From: Pinus tabuliformis
Taxonomy: Eukaryota > Streptophyta > Pinopsida > Pinales > Pinaceae
Assembly: GCA_031772625.1 (NCBI GenBank)
Contig: CM062815.1
Span: 608,919,918 to 608,983,917, forward strand
Length of the DNA stretch: 64,000 bases
Direction: 5' to 3'
The translations under genes and the position numbers were made by a program. Position 1 is the first letter of the stretch. Each line of letters opens with the position of its first letter. The notes beneath the pieces are model-generated. The model was not told the DNA's origin, ran no database searches, and worked only from the letters and a program-made list of their open reading frames with translations. Positions 1 to 11,280 of this stretch are shown in pieces.

Positions 1-660
1 TGTTGGGCAGCTAGGGTTGGGCCCTAACCCAAGATGTTTAGCACTCTAAAAGAGATCAGTACTGGCTCAGAAAATGTTTCATCTCCATTATCAAAATAAA
101 AGTCACATTACATAAACTGTTCACAAGAGTAAGCTCAAAAATGAGTTGAGCAAGAGCTGCAACAAAAGTGTGAAAATTTGACTAACATCCAACTAAACTA
201 CTGAGCACCTAAGCCCTCCTATTTATACAACTAGAGCCTCCAACAGCTCTCCTAAAATCAAGGAGGCTCGGCTCCCAAGACTAGAGATAGACAACAGTTC
301 TTCTTCACTTGCTCGGCTGCGCCTTTGATGCATCAATGTGGTTGTGTGTGCTCTGAGTTTTCTGAAGGAGGATTCGAGGTAGGGAGTCATAAATGAGGGG
401 GAAACCCTCCTACAAATCCTCTCCCTTGTTTTCCTCAAATATTGGCTACCAAATGCTCATTAATCCTTTGACTTTGTCCCAAAATTGACCAAAAATCTGC
501 ATAAAGCACACATTAGACTTTTTGGCATAATGACTAACCCAATTCACTCTATTAGCATAAATATAATAAAAAACATGCAATAAACTAATGAGAATGGTGG
601 ATTAAGTTAAGTTAGAAGGCCAAATGAGCCCATATAATTACCCATTTCTGGGGCTCATCA
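1..660 (-). repeat. 3' LTR of element A, U3-side portion
   Basis: Bases 1-660 match 18409-19059 along their whole length and end in the same GGGGCTCATCA, next to a polypurine tract. On the minus strand this is the start (U3 side) of the 3' LTR. A TATA box reading TGTATAAATAGG on the minus strand sits at 218-229, mirrored at 18626-18637. The window begins inside this LTR, so its other end cannot be seen. Confidence 0.85.
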
Positions 661-679
661 TCACCCCCTACTGAATGGG
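661..679 (-). other. Polypurine tract of element A
   Basis: Directly abutting the 3' LTR, the minus strand reads CCCATTCAGTAGGGGGTGA before TGATGAG. A G-rich tract at this place primes plus-strand DNA synthesis in LTR retrotransposons and fixes the element's orientation as minus. Confidence 0.7.
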
Positions 680-2068
680 TTTCTCATCCTCTGAGCAACT
701 AGTCTATCTCCTCATTTTTGATGGCCCTGATGGCCTCCCTGACATTCCAGGCTTCTGCTGTGAGATCCTCTTCCCTATCGTGGAATCCAGCCTTCCTTTC
801 CACCTCTTCCCACTATTGTCTTTCTTCTTCCTCTGTGCCGTCTAGCAATCCTAGCAACAGTGGGGGACTCAACTTGAGGCCAATCCAATTGGCCTTCAAA
901 CTTTGCATACACTGATTATATAGTGACACTCTTCTCAATGCTTCTCTCATCTTGTTTGGGGAGTGATACTCCCTAATCTTTACGATGTGTGGCAGTGTGT
1001 TCCACCTTCTCATGCAGGCATGAATGCATTCATCACCGAGCAATCTCTCCATGTCCTCAAAATGTGCAATACCATGGGCCTGATCATTGATGTGCTTGGG
1101 GGGACTTTGAGGATTAGCTGCAAGTTGCTGGTGGGTGCTAAGGAGAGCCATAGGTTCTGCTAGGTCTGCTCTAATCATCAAGTGTTCATTTTGTTCTTTT
1201 GCCATCAACTTCTTGATTTCTGTTGCTCTTTTCTCCTCATGACTCATCCATTATGCCATGGCCATCAACTGCAAGTCTCCTAACCTAACATTGGGGTCCC
1301 AGAGGTTCATATCAGTAAGGGCCATGTTATGTAAATAAAACTCTGCTAACTTCGCCTTGTCCTCTGCTGAACTATGATCACATAAATCCATGAACTGTCT
1401 ATAGTCATGGAAAGGTATGGTGCCTCTCTGGGCCAGAGTCTTGATCTGGAACTGTAGCCATTGATCTTTGAGTTATACTCCATATGATTTGGTTGGCTGT
1501 CTGCACTATATTGCCTCATAACCCAGCTAGCCATGCATGCTAACTAGGTTTCCCTTTCTTGCAGTTTTTTTCTTAACATTTCAATCCCTACCTAGGTTTC
1601 CCTTTCTTGTAGCTATTTTCTTAACATTTCATTCTCTGCTTCCAAGTGAAATCTTCTGATGGCTTCTGTATGTCTTACAGTGCTCAATTCCTTGCCCATT
1701 TCTCTCAACGTGTTTCCCATGTGCCCAATGTCTTCCACACCTTTAGACTTTGCGATCTGCATCCATCTATGGCTCCTTACCCTTTCTTTTTCCAGTTCAA
1801 AGAAAAGAGGGATTGTAAACTTCTGTGGGATGCTTTTCCCTCCTTCCAGAAGGTTGTAATAAGAGTCTAAACGAGGCTGAGGGTCAAGTTCTAGTATCCC
1901 TGCTATTTCATCCTTCCCCTCGGTCTGCTCTTATGCCCTTTTCTCTAGTTTCTCAGTCTCCTGTAGCTTTGTCAAGGTCTCCTATAGAGCGGTCTGCACC
2001 TCCTGTAGGATAGTTTTAGAGTCCTGTAGTTTTATCCTTCTCTTCCAAGTGGAAGATCTAGGGCTTCC

Positions 2069-2713
2069 TCATTCATAGGTGATGGGGGTTTTGGATGGAG
2101 ATTCCTCCTTTTTAGCAGTAGGAGAATATTCAATGGTGATAGGCTCTTTTGAGGGTGGTTGTGGCTTCCCTATTTTTATCCTGGTGCTTTTTCGAGCATT
2201 GAAATACATGGATGCTTGCCTTTTTCTCTTTGGTTTGGGCTTAAATGGGGTGCTGAGTGTAGCAAGAACAGTTGTTGCCTCCCTTTCCAGTGTTTCAGGA
2301 GACACTTCTGCCTTCTTTGCTTCTGTTTCTTCTTCTTTTGTCTTTTCTGCCTCTGCTAGTTTTGTTTCTTCTATCCATGTTTTAATTTCCTCTTCTTCTT
2401 GTTTAGTTTCTACCCTCTCTGCTGTAGTATTTTTCTTCACTAATTTAGTCTTTTTCCTTTCTATTTTAATCCTTTGTCCTCCTGTCCTAGGTTCCTTCTT
2501 CTTCTCTACTTTGGTCTTATCCTTCTCTGTTTCATGTTTTTCTTTCTTCGTTTGGGTTTCTTCCTTCCCCGTGTTAGGTTCCTCTTTCTCTGTTTGTGTT
2601 TTCTCTTCCTCTTTTTTGGTTTCCTCCTCATCTTCCATTTTTTGTGCTTGTCCCTCACTTTCAGATGGACTGAGGTCATATGTGAGGGCTTTTACATCGT
2701 CTTCCCTTGTCAT
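2069..2713 (-). pseudogene. A accessory region, K/E-rich coiled-coil part
   Basis: A 214-residue frame on the minus strand is dominated by Lys, Glu and Thr. The middle (about residues 25-135) is a repetitive KEE/TKKEE-type charged stretch that would form a long helix or coiled coil. The C-terminal third is basic (KPKPKRKRQ, KSTRIKIGK) and could bind nucleic acid or act as a nuclear signal. It follows the globular frame at 2729-3261 in the same direction. Plant Athila elements often carry one or more accessory frames between integrase and 3' LTR; I do not know a function for this one. The hydrophobic frame on the opposite strand is only its shadow. Confidence 0.55.
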
Positions 2714-2728
2714 ATTTCTAAAAATCTC

Positions 2729-3261
2729 CTAGGTTATGCGTATTGTGAAGGTGTGGAAGGCCTCTTCCACCATCAATTTAATTAGCCCATGGTGAGACAA
2801 TTGGTGTGGACCCCCTGCCTTCAATTTGATGTTGGAATCTATTAGGGACTGGAGGAGAAAATAGGGAATACTAAGTTTTTGGGGTGCAGGAAGATATATG
2901 CCATATCTTAACTCATGCAAAAGTCTGAAATAGTACCCATAAACTATGTTGTACCTTCCTTCATAGGAGATGTATTTGATAATATGATAACTAAACTCAT
3001 CCCAAGGGTAAGGTATGCTCATTCTCCTGTTGCCATTTTTGTCCTCTACAAGATGCTCATTTCGCTGGAAGAAGGTTTTCTTGGCAACTTGACCCAGTGA
3101 TTTTTCCTCCTTGCTCCAGGGCAGTCTAAGTCGAAGACCCGTAACCCTACTGATGAACTCTGGGGTGATTTCCATGGTGAGACCCCTGAAACTAATAGTG
3201 GCAAGGTTTTTAAGTGAGGTATCAAGGACAGGACAAACTCCTGCGTTACTTCTTCATCATA
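2729..3261 (-). pseudogene. A accessory region, globular part
   Basis: The minus strand encodes a compact, aromatic-rich segment beginning MEITPEFISRVTGLRL and including PYPWDEFSYHIIKY, GRYNIVYGYYFRLLHELRYG and SIPYFLLQSLIDS. The pattern of a VTGL motif, then an EGRY-type motif, then a helix ending in an IPYFLLQSL-like motif, is one I associate with accessory frames of plant Ty3/gypsy elements between integrase and 3' LTR. I cannot assign a biochemical role. Chromovirus C is inserted at its upstream edge, flanked by the duplicated TCATA. The order globular domain then charged coiled coil is the same as in the LTR-borne frames of element T. Confidence 0.55.
3257..3261. repeat. Target-site duplication of element C, left copy
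   Basis: TCATA precedes the LTR start TGATCCAG and is repeated directly after the other LTR at 9159-9163. A 5-bp duplication is what gypsy integrases make. It shows that C is one whole insertion. Confidence 0.9.
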
Positions 3262-3860
3262 TGATCCAGATTTAAGCAGGAACACAATAGATTACCGAGA
3301 TAACCATAAATACAGAGATGCGATAACCATAAAAGCAGAGATAACCATAAACATAGATATGCAGCGGAAATAATACTTTACTTTATTAATGTAGAATACT
3401 GAAATATGCTTACAAACAGTAATGGAAAAAACCCAGCTAGGGCGATGGTAGCTTATCTCTGAGAAGAGATGTGGTGGCTACATGCCTCTGAACTGTCTTA
3501 CAATGAGGCCCGAAGGCCTATTTATTGTTGAGAAATAGTGGAAAAACCCTTAACATTCCAAAACCTAACCCTAGAAGATGAAAAGCCAAACTATGGGCCC
3601 TGTTTGGGGTAAGTTGGTACATCAACTTCCCGGGGTCGTAACTTTGGCATACGATCTCCGTTGGACATGGACCCATGTTGCCCCCGGATTCCCCAAAAAA
3701 CGTCGTTTAGGGCCTCAAAACGGCTCCGGAAGTTCAGGACCCGAAAAACTGCTAAAAATAGTAAGTTGTGCTACAATTAAGGAAACTGAAAATGCTGAGA
3801 AGAACAATGGTTTTGGTTCAGGTGGGCTTGGCAGGTGGCCACCAAGATCCACCTGGATCA
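3262..3860 (-). repeat. 3' LTR of element C
   Basis: It starts TGATCCAGAT and ends CACCTGGATCA, forming the inverted repeat TGATCCAG/CTGGATCA, and it matches 8488-9158. A TATA-like CAATAAATAGG on the minus strand lies at 3517-3527. Short ATAACCATAAA repeats occur near the left end of both copies. Confidence 0.9.
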
Positions 3861-3874
3861 TTCCTCCCCCCTTA
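3861..3874 (-). other. Polypurine tract of element C
   Basis: The minus strand reads TAAGGGGGGAGGAA immediately before the LTR start TGATCC. It is the plus-strand primer site and confirms the orientation. Confidence 0.85.
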
Positions 3875-6800
3875 GGAAGCAATGGTCCCCATTGCGTTGA
3901 GTTCCTCCATGAGATGAGGAAAATTTTGCTGAACTTGGTCCCTAGTGAACCACTTGCCTTGGTGAAGGAATTGGCCTGCTTTGACAACTCGATATAGTTG
4001 GATATTCTGTTGGCGAGTGTTCTTGATCTGTGTGTCCATGATCCGATCAGTTGCAGCCTGTTCCATGCAATCTGGGTTTAATTCTGTGGGTGTGAGCTGC
4101 TCTGCAATGTCGGATGTGTCTAGCAATGGTGGAAAGTATGGCCGAAGACGATCCACATTAAACACTGGGTGTAGGCCAAGGAATGGGGGAATGCTGAGCT
4201 CAAATGAATTGTCCCCCACAGCCTTAGTAATGGTGTAAGGACCATATCGGAGTGGTCTCAGTTTCCGATAGGCTCTAGTAAGGCATTCCTTTTGCAGATG
4301 CAACCAGACTTTGTCGCCCACCTGAAACTTGTGTGGCACCCGGTGTTGATCATGTCGCTACTTGTACTTGGCATTTGATTTCTCCAGAATGTCATGGACC
4401 TGCTGGCGAATATGTTGGATGTGCTCAATGAAGCTGGTTGCCTTATCTGTTTCGGACTGGACACGAGCTGAAGCTGTGTGAGTAGCTACAAGTGGCAGGG
4501 CCACATCAGTGGGGCATAGTGGTTGGAATCCCAAGCCCACCTGAAAAGGGTTGTGGCCAGTCGAGCTGTGAAGAGCTCGGTTGTAGATGTGCTGAACATA
4601 GGGGAGGTTCTCATCCCATGTGCGTGGATGCTTTGAGTTGTACATGCGCAGAATGTGTACAATCATTCGATTGACAACCTCATTCTGGCCATCAGTTTGA
4701 GGATGGAAGGCTATGGACTTAGTGAGTTTGGTGTCCAGCATTGACCAGAGACTGGACCAAAATGTACTGAGGAACCGGCTGTCCCGATCTGAGATGATAG
4801 ACTGTGGGATCCCAAAGTGCACCCACACTCATTCAAAGAAGAGTTTAGCAGTGTCTTCTGCTGTGATATTCTTCTTGCAGGCCGCCATAATGGCCATCTT
4901 CGAGAACCTATCGACAACCACAAAAACACAATCATTTCCATGCTTGGTGGAAGGAAGCACTGACATGTAATCCATGGAGATGGATTCCCAAGGTCGACTA
5001 GGGGTAGGCAACGGGGTATAGAGGCCTTGCTTCTTGATGGTTGGTTTGGCAATGGCACAGGTAGTACATGATCTGATGTACTTCCCAACATCCTGTCGAA
5101 GATTTGGCCAATAGAAATACTTTTGTAGTACTGCCACTGTTTTCTCAACCCTGAAATGTCCAGCAGCCCGACTGTAGTGTGCTTCCCAAATCATCTTAGC
5201 ACGCTCGCTTGAAGGAACACAAAGATGACCCAGGTGGCATAATAGTGCACCTTGGAGGTGGAAATCTGGAACATGCTGACCCCCCAAGAGTGTTTGGTAT
5301 GTGTGGCCAAATTCTCGGTCACTTTTGTAGAGAAGTGGCCAATCAGAAGTCTCGTGCCCACAAGAGTTGAGCACAGTGGTTAACGCCATGATTGGTGGTC
5401 GACTGAGGCAATCTGCAACATGATTGGTGCTGCCCTTCTTGTACTTGATGTTCAGATGGAACTGTTGCAGATATGTAGACCACTTCTGATGGCGATCATT
5501 CTGCAATTTCCCTTGGGTCTGTATGAACTGCAGGGGTCGGTGGTCTGTGTGGATGACTGTTTCCTTTCCCAAAATGTAATGCTTCCATTGTCGGCAGGCC
5601 TGCACAATGGAGTACATCTCTTTATCATAGGTTGGATACTTCCGGACTGTGTCTGAAAGTGTTTCATTGTGATATGCCACTGGATGCCCGTGTTGAGTAA
5701 GGACAGCCCTAATAGCATAGTCAGAGGCATCCGTCTCGACCTCAAATGGTTGTTGTAAATCTGGTAACGTGAGCACTGGTGTCGTGCAAAGGCGATCTTT
5801 CAATTCTATGAATGCCTTCTGTTGAGATTCAGACCAAAATAATTTCGCTTTCGCTCCTCCCTTGGTGACTTGACTCAAGGGCCAAGCGATATGAGAAAAC
5901 CCCAACACGAACCTGCGATAGAAGTTGGCAAGGCCTAGAAAGCTGCGGAGCTCTGTCAGAGTAGTCGGGGCTGGCCAATCCAGAATGACTTGGATCTTGG
6001 CCGGATCCACATGCACCCCCTGTTCATCAATAATGTATCCCAGATACTGATCCTGGGTCATGCCAAAAGTGCATATCTCCAAATTGGCACACAGCTTGTG
6101 TTGTCGCAGTGTTTGAAGAACCTGTCGGATGTGGTGGAGGTGCTCTTCCCAACTCTGGCTGAAGATCAGAATGTCATCCAAGTATACCACTACAAATGAG
6201 TTGGTAAATGGCCGCAAGATGTCATCCATTAGCCTCATGAAGGTTGCAGGAGCATTCGTCAATCCGAAAGGCATGACCAACCATTCGAAGAGGCCCTCCT
6301 TGGATTTGAAGGCAGTCTTCCACACATTAGAGGGTTCGATCGGTACCTGGTGATATCCTGACTTCAGATCGATCTTGCTGAAGTACTTTGCCCCCTTTAG
6401 TTGATCCAAGAGGTCATCAATCCATGGGATCGGGTACCTATTATGAACAGTGATCTTGTTCAACGCCCGATAGTCAATACAGAGTCTCCAAGTCCCATCC
6501 TTCTTCTGTACCAACACGATCGGGCTCCCACAAGGCGATGAGCTTGGACGGATGTGAACTTTCTGCAGCAATTCCTGAATCTGCCTCTTGATTTCATCGT
6601 TCTCTAGAACCGAACGCCGATAAATTGGTCCATTGGGTAGCGGCGCACCTGGGGTTAGATCGATGGAGTGCTTGACCTGACAGTGCAAAGGAACCCCTGC
6701 GGGGGAGGTGAAGATGTCCTCGTACTCCTTCACGACCTTATCCATCTGTAGTTGCCGTGTGGAGGGGCCTTGTCTGGAGGTCGTGGCCACCAGCTTCTTC

Positions 6801-7435
6801 TTTCCTTGAGGGCGTATCATCAGGAAAACAAACTTCCCAGTCTTGGAAATGAGCTTACTACATTGTTTTGCAGTAATCAAGGAGATGGCGGTAGGCGGTG
6901 CTACCTCTGGTATCCTGTACAACTTATTCCCCAATGTAACAATAACAGCCCGGGGCCTTGATTCATACACAGCATGTCGCTTCCACAAGTATGGTTGTCC
7001 TAATAATACATCACAAACTTCAAGGGGAGAGATGTCACACAATACCTCATCCGTGAAGGGCTTGATGTTGTACGAAAGGTGACATTGTTGGCTCACGCGA
7101 AGATCCCGTCCTTGGTGAAGCCACCAGATGGTGTATGGTTGTGGGTGTGTTGTGGTCGGTAAGCCCAACCGCTTCACGACCTCCGCCGAAATGAGGTTCT
7201 TTTGTCTCCCGCTATCGATAATGAACTGTAGCGGGGAGCCCTTTACCCACATCTGGGAGTGGAAGAGACGCTCCTCCTCCTCTGGATCTTCGGGTTCACT
7301 TTTCTGGATCTTGGCGGTAGCAACAGTGGCATTGGGATCCGCGTCAATGATCTGTTTCCCTTTTTCATTCCCCTTGTCGAGTTCTGACTCAGAGTCGGAA
7401 TAGGTATCTGATTCTGGACCCTTTAGCTCGGCCAC
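3872..7435 (-). pseudogene. Element C pol: protease, RT, RNase H, integrase, chromodomain-like tail
   Basis: Domains in order on the minus strand: an aspartic protease-like segment (FIIDSG near residue 72 of the 868-residue frame starting at 7435), RT with the fingers and palm motifs ending in VVYLDDILIF, RNase H (VETDASDYAI; HTDHRPLQFI), the HHCC zinc-binding module of integrase (HYSRAAGHF ... CTTCAIAK), and the integrase core with SMDYM, SDRDSRF and HPQTDGQNEVVN giving D, D and E. The end region (3872-4339) holds the GPYTITKAVGDN beta-barrel motif and a tail resembling a decayed chromodomain (LYRVVKAGQFLHQGKWF). Such tails steer chromovirus integration to marked chromatin. The domain order is standard for Ty3/gypsy. 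Confidence 0.9.
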
Positions 7436-8446
7436 CAGTGACTGCTTGGCCCGACACTCACTGGTATTGTGAGTGGAGCTCTTATGGAACTCACACCATT
7501 TTCTCGTGTCCTTTCTCGTCTTCGCGGTGCCGTTCTTTGTCTACAGCTTTGGCGGGTTGTCTTGGGCTGCCCCGCCTTGGCTTTGCCCTTTGTTCTGCAT
7601 TTTAGGGGCACCTTTCCCTTGCTTCGGAGTCGCAGATCCAAAGTCTCGCTTCTTTTGTTTAAACTTCTGCTTGACCTTGACGGCATATCGGTATGTTGTG
7701 CCGAGCGAGGGGATGTTCAGGAATTGTATTTATTCCTGAATGTACTTGTGCAGGCAGCCGCGGTATTTGAGTATCAAATGCTGCTCCGTATCCTTGATAC
7801 CCAACTTTGTGCGAAGGTTATGGAAGAGATTGGTGAACTCCGGCACGTCTTGGTCCCTTCCCTGCCGCAGCGTGGTCCATTTTATGTATTCATCCTCATA
7901 GCTTCCGACAGGGTAGTACTGCTCCTTGATGGCATCGCGGAATGAATCCCAAGTGGGTGTGGCTGAAAATAGCGAGCTGGTAGTTTCATCCTTCTGCTCG
8001 CAGTAGGTTTCCCACCAGTCCTTGACGTGGGGGGCTGCTTTGAGAAGAGCGAAAACAATCTTTTCTCGACTTGAAAATTCATGAACAGAAAAATACCCTT
8101 CTAGCAGATTTAACCATTTATCTACCGCATCTGCGTCTATTTTACCCTCGAAGATGGGGATTTCAAAATTAACTTGTACCTTAAAGGGCGTGGCATTTCC
8201 AGAGTAGTTGCTAGAAGCTGAAGCGTCGCTTCTGGGTAGCCGCTGAAGGATCTGGGCGAAACTGTCCATCATCGCGTTCCGTTGTCGCTCGAGGGCTTCT
8301 TCGAGCAAGATTTTGATAGGATCTCCTGCCCCCTCGTCTTTCTTCTCGTCTGCCATGGGAGGCCGTCGGGATTTGCGAGGCTGGTCTTGTAAAGGTTCGA
8401 CCAGTTCAAGCCCTAACTCCTTATATCCCGACCTCGTTGGGGACAT
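7423..8446 (-). pseudogene. Element C gag
   Basis: The N-terminal part (8446 to about 7730) begins MSPTRSGYKELGLELV and contains the retrotransposon capsid domain: VNFEIPIFEGKIDADAVDKW, LNLLEGYF, IVFALLKAAPHVKDWW, WDSFRDAIKEQYYP and EFTNLFHNLRTKLG. The C-terminal part is basic and Ser/Arg-rich and would be the nucleocapsid side, just before protease. Gag forms the virus-like particle. It lies next to the PBS, as expected. The second glycine-rich zone seen in many chromoviral gags is not clear here. Confidence 0.85.
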
Positions 8447-8474
8447 GCAAAGAAAAACAGAGAAAAAGCAGACC

Positions 8475-8486
8475 GCTCTGATACCA
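8475..8486 (-). other. Primer-binding site of element C (initiator tRNA-Met)
   Basis: The minus strand reads TGGTATCAGAGC one base after the 5' LTR. This is the complement of the 3' end of plant initiator tRNA-Met and primes minus-strand DNA synthesis. It is the most common chromovirus and copia PBS. Confidence 0.95.
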
Positions 8487-8487
8487 C

Positions 8488-9158
8488 TGATCCAGATTTA
8501 AGCAGGAACGCAATAGATTATCGAGATAACCATAAATACAGAGATGCGATAACCATAAAAGCAGAGATAACCATAAACATAGATATGCACTGGAAATAAT
8601 ACTTTACTTCATTAATGTAGAATACTGAAATATGCTTACAAACAGTAATGGAAAAAACCCAGCTAGGGTGATGGTAGCTTATCTCTGAGAAGAGATGTGG
8701 TGGCTACATGCCTCTGAAGTGTCTTACAATGAGGCCCGAAGGCCTATTTATTGTTGAGAAATAGTGGAAAAACCCTTAACATTCCAAAACCTAACCCTAG
8801 AAGATGAAACGCCAAACTATGGGCCCCGTTTGGGGTAAGTTGGTACATCAACTTCCCGGGGTCGTAACTTTGGCATACGATCTCCGTTTGACGCATACAA
8901 TAGCTCGTTAGAAAGATCTATCCGAGCATTATCATTGTTGGAATGAGCAACATCAATCCATGCCATGGACCCATGTTGCCCTCGGATTCCCCAAAAAACG
9001 TTGTTTAGGGCCTCAAAACGGCTCCGGAAGTTCAGGACCCGAAAAACTGCTAAAAATAGTAAGTTGTGCTACAATTAAGGAAACTGAAAATGCTGAGAAG
9101 AACAATGGTGGGGGTCCAGGTGGGCTTGGCAGGTGGCCACCAAGATCCACCTGGATCA
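8488..9158 (-). repeat. 5' LTR of element C
   Basis: It is the partner of 3262-3860, with the same TGATCCAG and CTGGATCA ends. A TATA-like CAATAAATAGG on the minus strand at 8743-8753 would drive transcription toward the PBS. The two copies differ by about 3% by eye, plus a length difference. Confidence 0.9.
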
Positions 9159-9163
9159 TCATA
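9159..9163. repeat. Target-site duplication of element C, right copy
   Basis: TCATA follows the LTR end GGATCA and matches 3257-3261. Confidence 0.9.
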
Positions 9164-11280
9164 CCCACAAAGTTTTTCAAAGAATGGCATCCAATTGTAT
9201 CTGGTAAAAAGGGCTACTACCTCAGGGTGTCCATGTATCCTAGTTTAGTTTAGAGGTTCCTTCTGCATAAATCCTCCTGTCATTATGTTTAGACTCTTTG
9301 GAATGCCTCAGGTGGAGAAGGAGACAACAATTTTCAAAAACCAGGAAACAAAGGAAAAAAAACTGTGTTTTTCTTTAAGAAATAGACAGACTTTTTAATG
9401 CAATTTCTCTTTCTTTTAGGCTTAACTCTCCCTAAAATTGCATCACTCCTCGTATATGTGAGTACCAAGGTGGAGAAGGAGACAATACTTCAGAAACAGA
9501 GAGTAGAAAAAAATTGTGTTTTTTCTTAAGAAGCAGGCAGAAATTTTGAATGCAAATCCTCTTCCTTTTCAGGCTGAATTCTTTCTTAAAATCACACCAC
9601 CCTTCGAATATACGAATATGAAAAGTGGGTTTGCACTAAGCATACCTCTTCGAGCTTGAATTTGAATGAAAATCCCGTTTTTTCTTCTGCAAGATTGCTC
9701 ACTGGCCTTCCTATAGAAAAGGCTCCTGCAAGACCGGTTACTACTCCTGTAGAACCCGATAAGCGGAGGGGTTCTGAAAATGATAGAGAGAAATGGTTTC
9801 GAGGCTCTGGAGGAGGTAAGGAGCTCGCTGCAGTTGAGGGCAAAACAATAAAAATGGAAACAAATGTGGTGAATAATCTTGAGAGAGTGTACTTATGCTT
9901 ACGAGAGAGGTTTCCGGCAACGAGGTGAGGTGGCGGAAAGGGTACGTTACCATTATTTAGACCATTGGTCCCCACTATAGTGTCATCATGAGACTTTATG
10001 CTTTCTACCCGCAATCACTTCCCATCATTGGCGCTGGATTTCAAAACATCCGCCACTACCTGTTTTTTTAGATTTTCCGTGAGTTGACTAGACACACGTG
10101 CAGTGTGATCTCCGGATGAGCGCGATCGAACTGGATGAGGGTGGCCAGTTAACTAGCCACCTTTTTGGTTTAATCCCAACCATTCCATTCGTTTATGCAG
10201 TTTCAAATTATACAGATGCAATAGAGGAACGGGTTTAGACACTTACCTGCAAGTTGAAATGTTCGTGCTACAGTGCTGCGAGGCTTTGCTGCTGCTGCAT
10301 GCTCAGACTCTAGTGCTGCATATCTGTACTCCTGCTGCCATATGCTTGTGGCTTCTTGATATGTGGCTCAGTCGCTTTGTACAGGTGCTCTCTAGCTAGA
10401 TCTTGCTTCGAACATCTTCTGCATACCTGTGGCTGCACCTATTCTACTGCTGGAGCTTGATTTTTAAGGGGATCAGCTGCTACAGGAGTCCTACAGGAGC
10501 TCTTGTAGCTGCTTCTCCCTCTAAAATTTTTAGCTGAGGCTTATGCAGGGGGTTGTGAGGAGGCTTCTTGAAGAATTTGATGGTAATGGAGAAGCATCTG
10601 GTAAGCTGTAGGTGAGTTGTAGGGGTGTTGTTTTTTATTTCCTCGATTTTTTTGAAAAATAGGTTTTTGTGTTTTATTTGCAGGAAGGAAAGAAATAATT
10701 GGAAATGAGGTGGTGCAGGTGTGGGATGGAGGGTTAGGATGGTGGATGGCTGTAGGATGGTCTACAGGCTCTCTGTGAAAATTCCTAGCTCTTCAATCAT
10801 TTTTTTTTTAGCTTCATTTCGAGCTCTTTGTGATTTCTACAGGAGCCTCCTGTAGAACACACAGGGCTTCCTGTAGGATGCACAGTCTTCAAAAAAAACA
10901 CCGAGAGATGGAAAAAAAGAATTAGAAATGATGGAGAAGAGTCTAGAGGATATGTAATAGGCTTGGTGGCATGTCCCCTTGCTTCCTGGGGTCCATATGT
11001 GACCTGCAATGCACTCAAAAAGTCAATTTTCTCTTTTTTTGTTTTTCTCTTCTTTTTTTTTTTGAAAAGACAACTAGGGCGCCTCCATGAGGTTTTCACC
11101 CTACCTACCTACCTTGGGCACCTCCAAGGGAGGTTTTCACCCAGGAATCTTTCTTCTCTTCGGTTTTTTTTTTGTTATCACTGGGCCGCTTCAAAATAGG
11201 TTTTTAGCCTAATGATGGGACTCAAGCACCTCATAGAGGTTTTCACTAGAGTCCTTATTATTTTTTATTTGTTTTATTGA
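9164..11280 (-). other. Non-coding 3' region of element A, integrase end to accessory frames
   Basis: About 2.1 kb separates the integrase end from the point where C was inserted. I see no coding region I can defend; the short frames here have no recognisable motif. What it holds is repetitive. Four degenerate copies of a CACCTC ... GAGGTTTTCACC hairpin unit lie at about 11070-11250. CTACAGGAG and its complement recur (about 9740, 10483, 10495 and 10837-10855, the last a 19-bp palindrome), a motif found again in the LTR near 17600. Poly-T tracts occur at 10798-10809 and 11050-11062. Long non-coding stretches downstream of integrase are usual in Athila elements. Confidence 0.6.

Larger units (their letters stand above)
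3262..9158 (-). mobile_element. Element C: complete-length chromovirus-like Ty3/gypsy element
   Basis: A 5.9-kb minus-strand element has two LTRs (8488-9158 as 5', 3262-3860 as 3'), a PBS matching initiator tRNA-Met, gag, a long pol with protease, RT, RNase H and integrase, a polypurine tract, and TCATA duplicated on both sides. The pol C-terminus ends in a short chromodomain-like tail, which with the iMet PBS points to a chromovirus; I cannot fix the clade. All parts are present and in the normal order, but it is broken, with about three or four breaks. The LTRs differ by about 3% by eye and by some length, so it is younger than its host element A. Confidence 0.9.
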
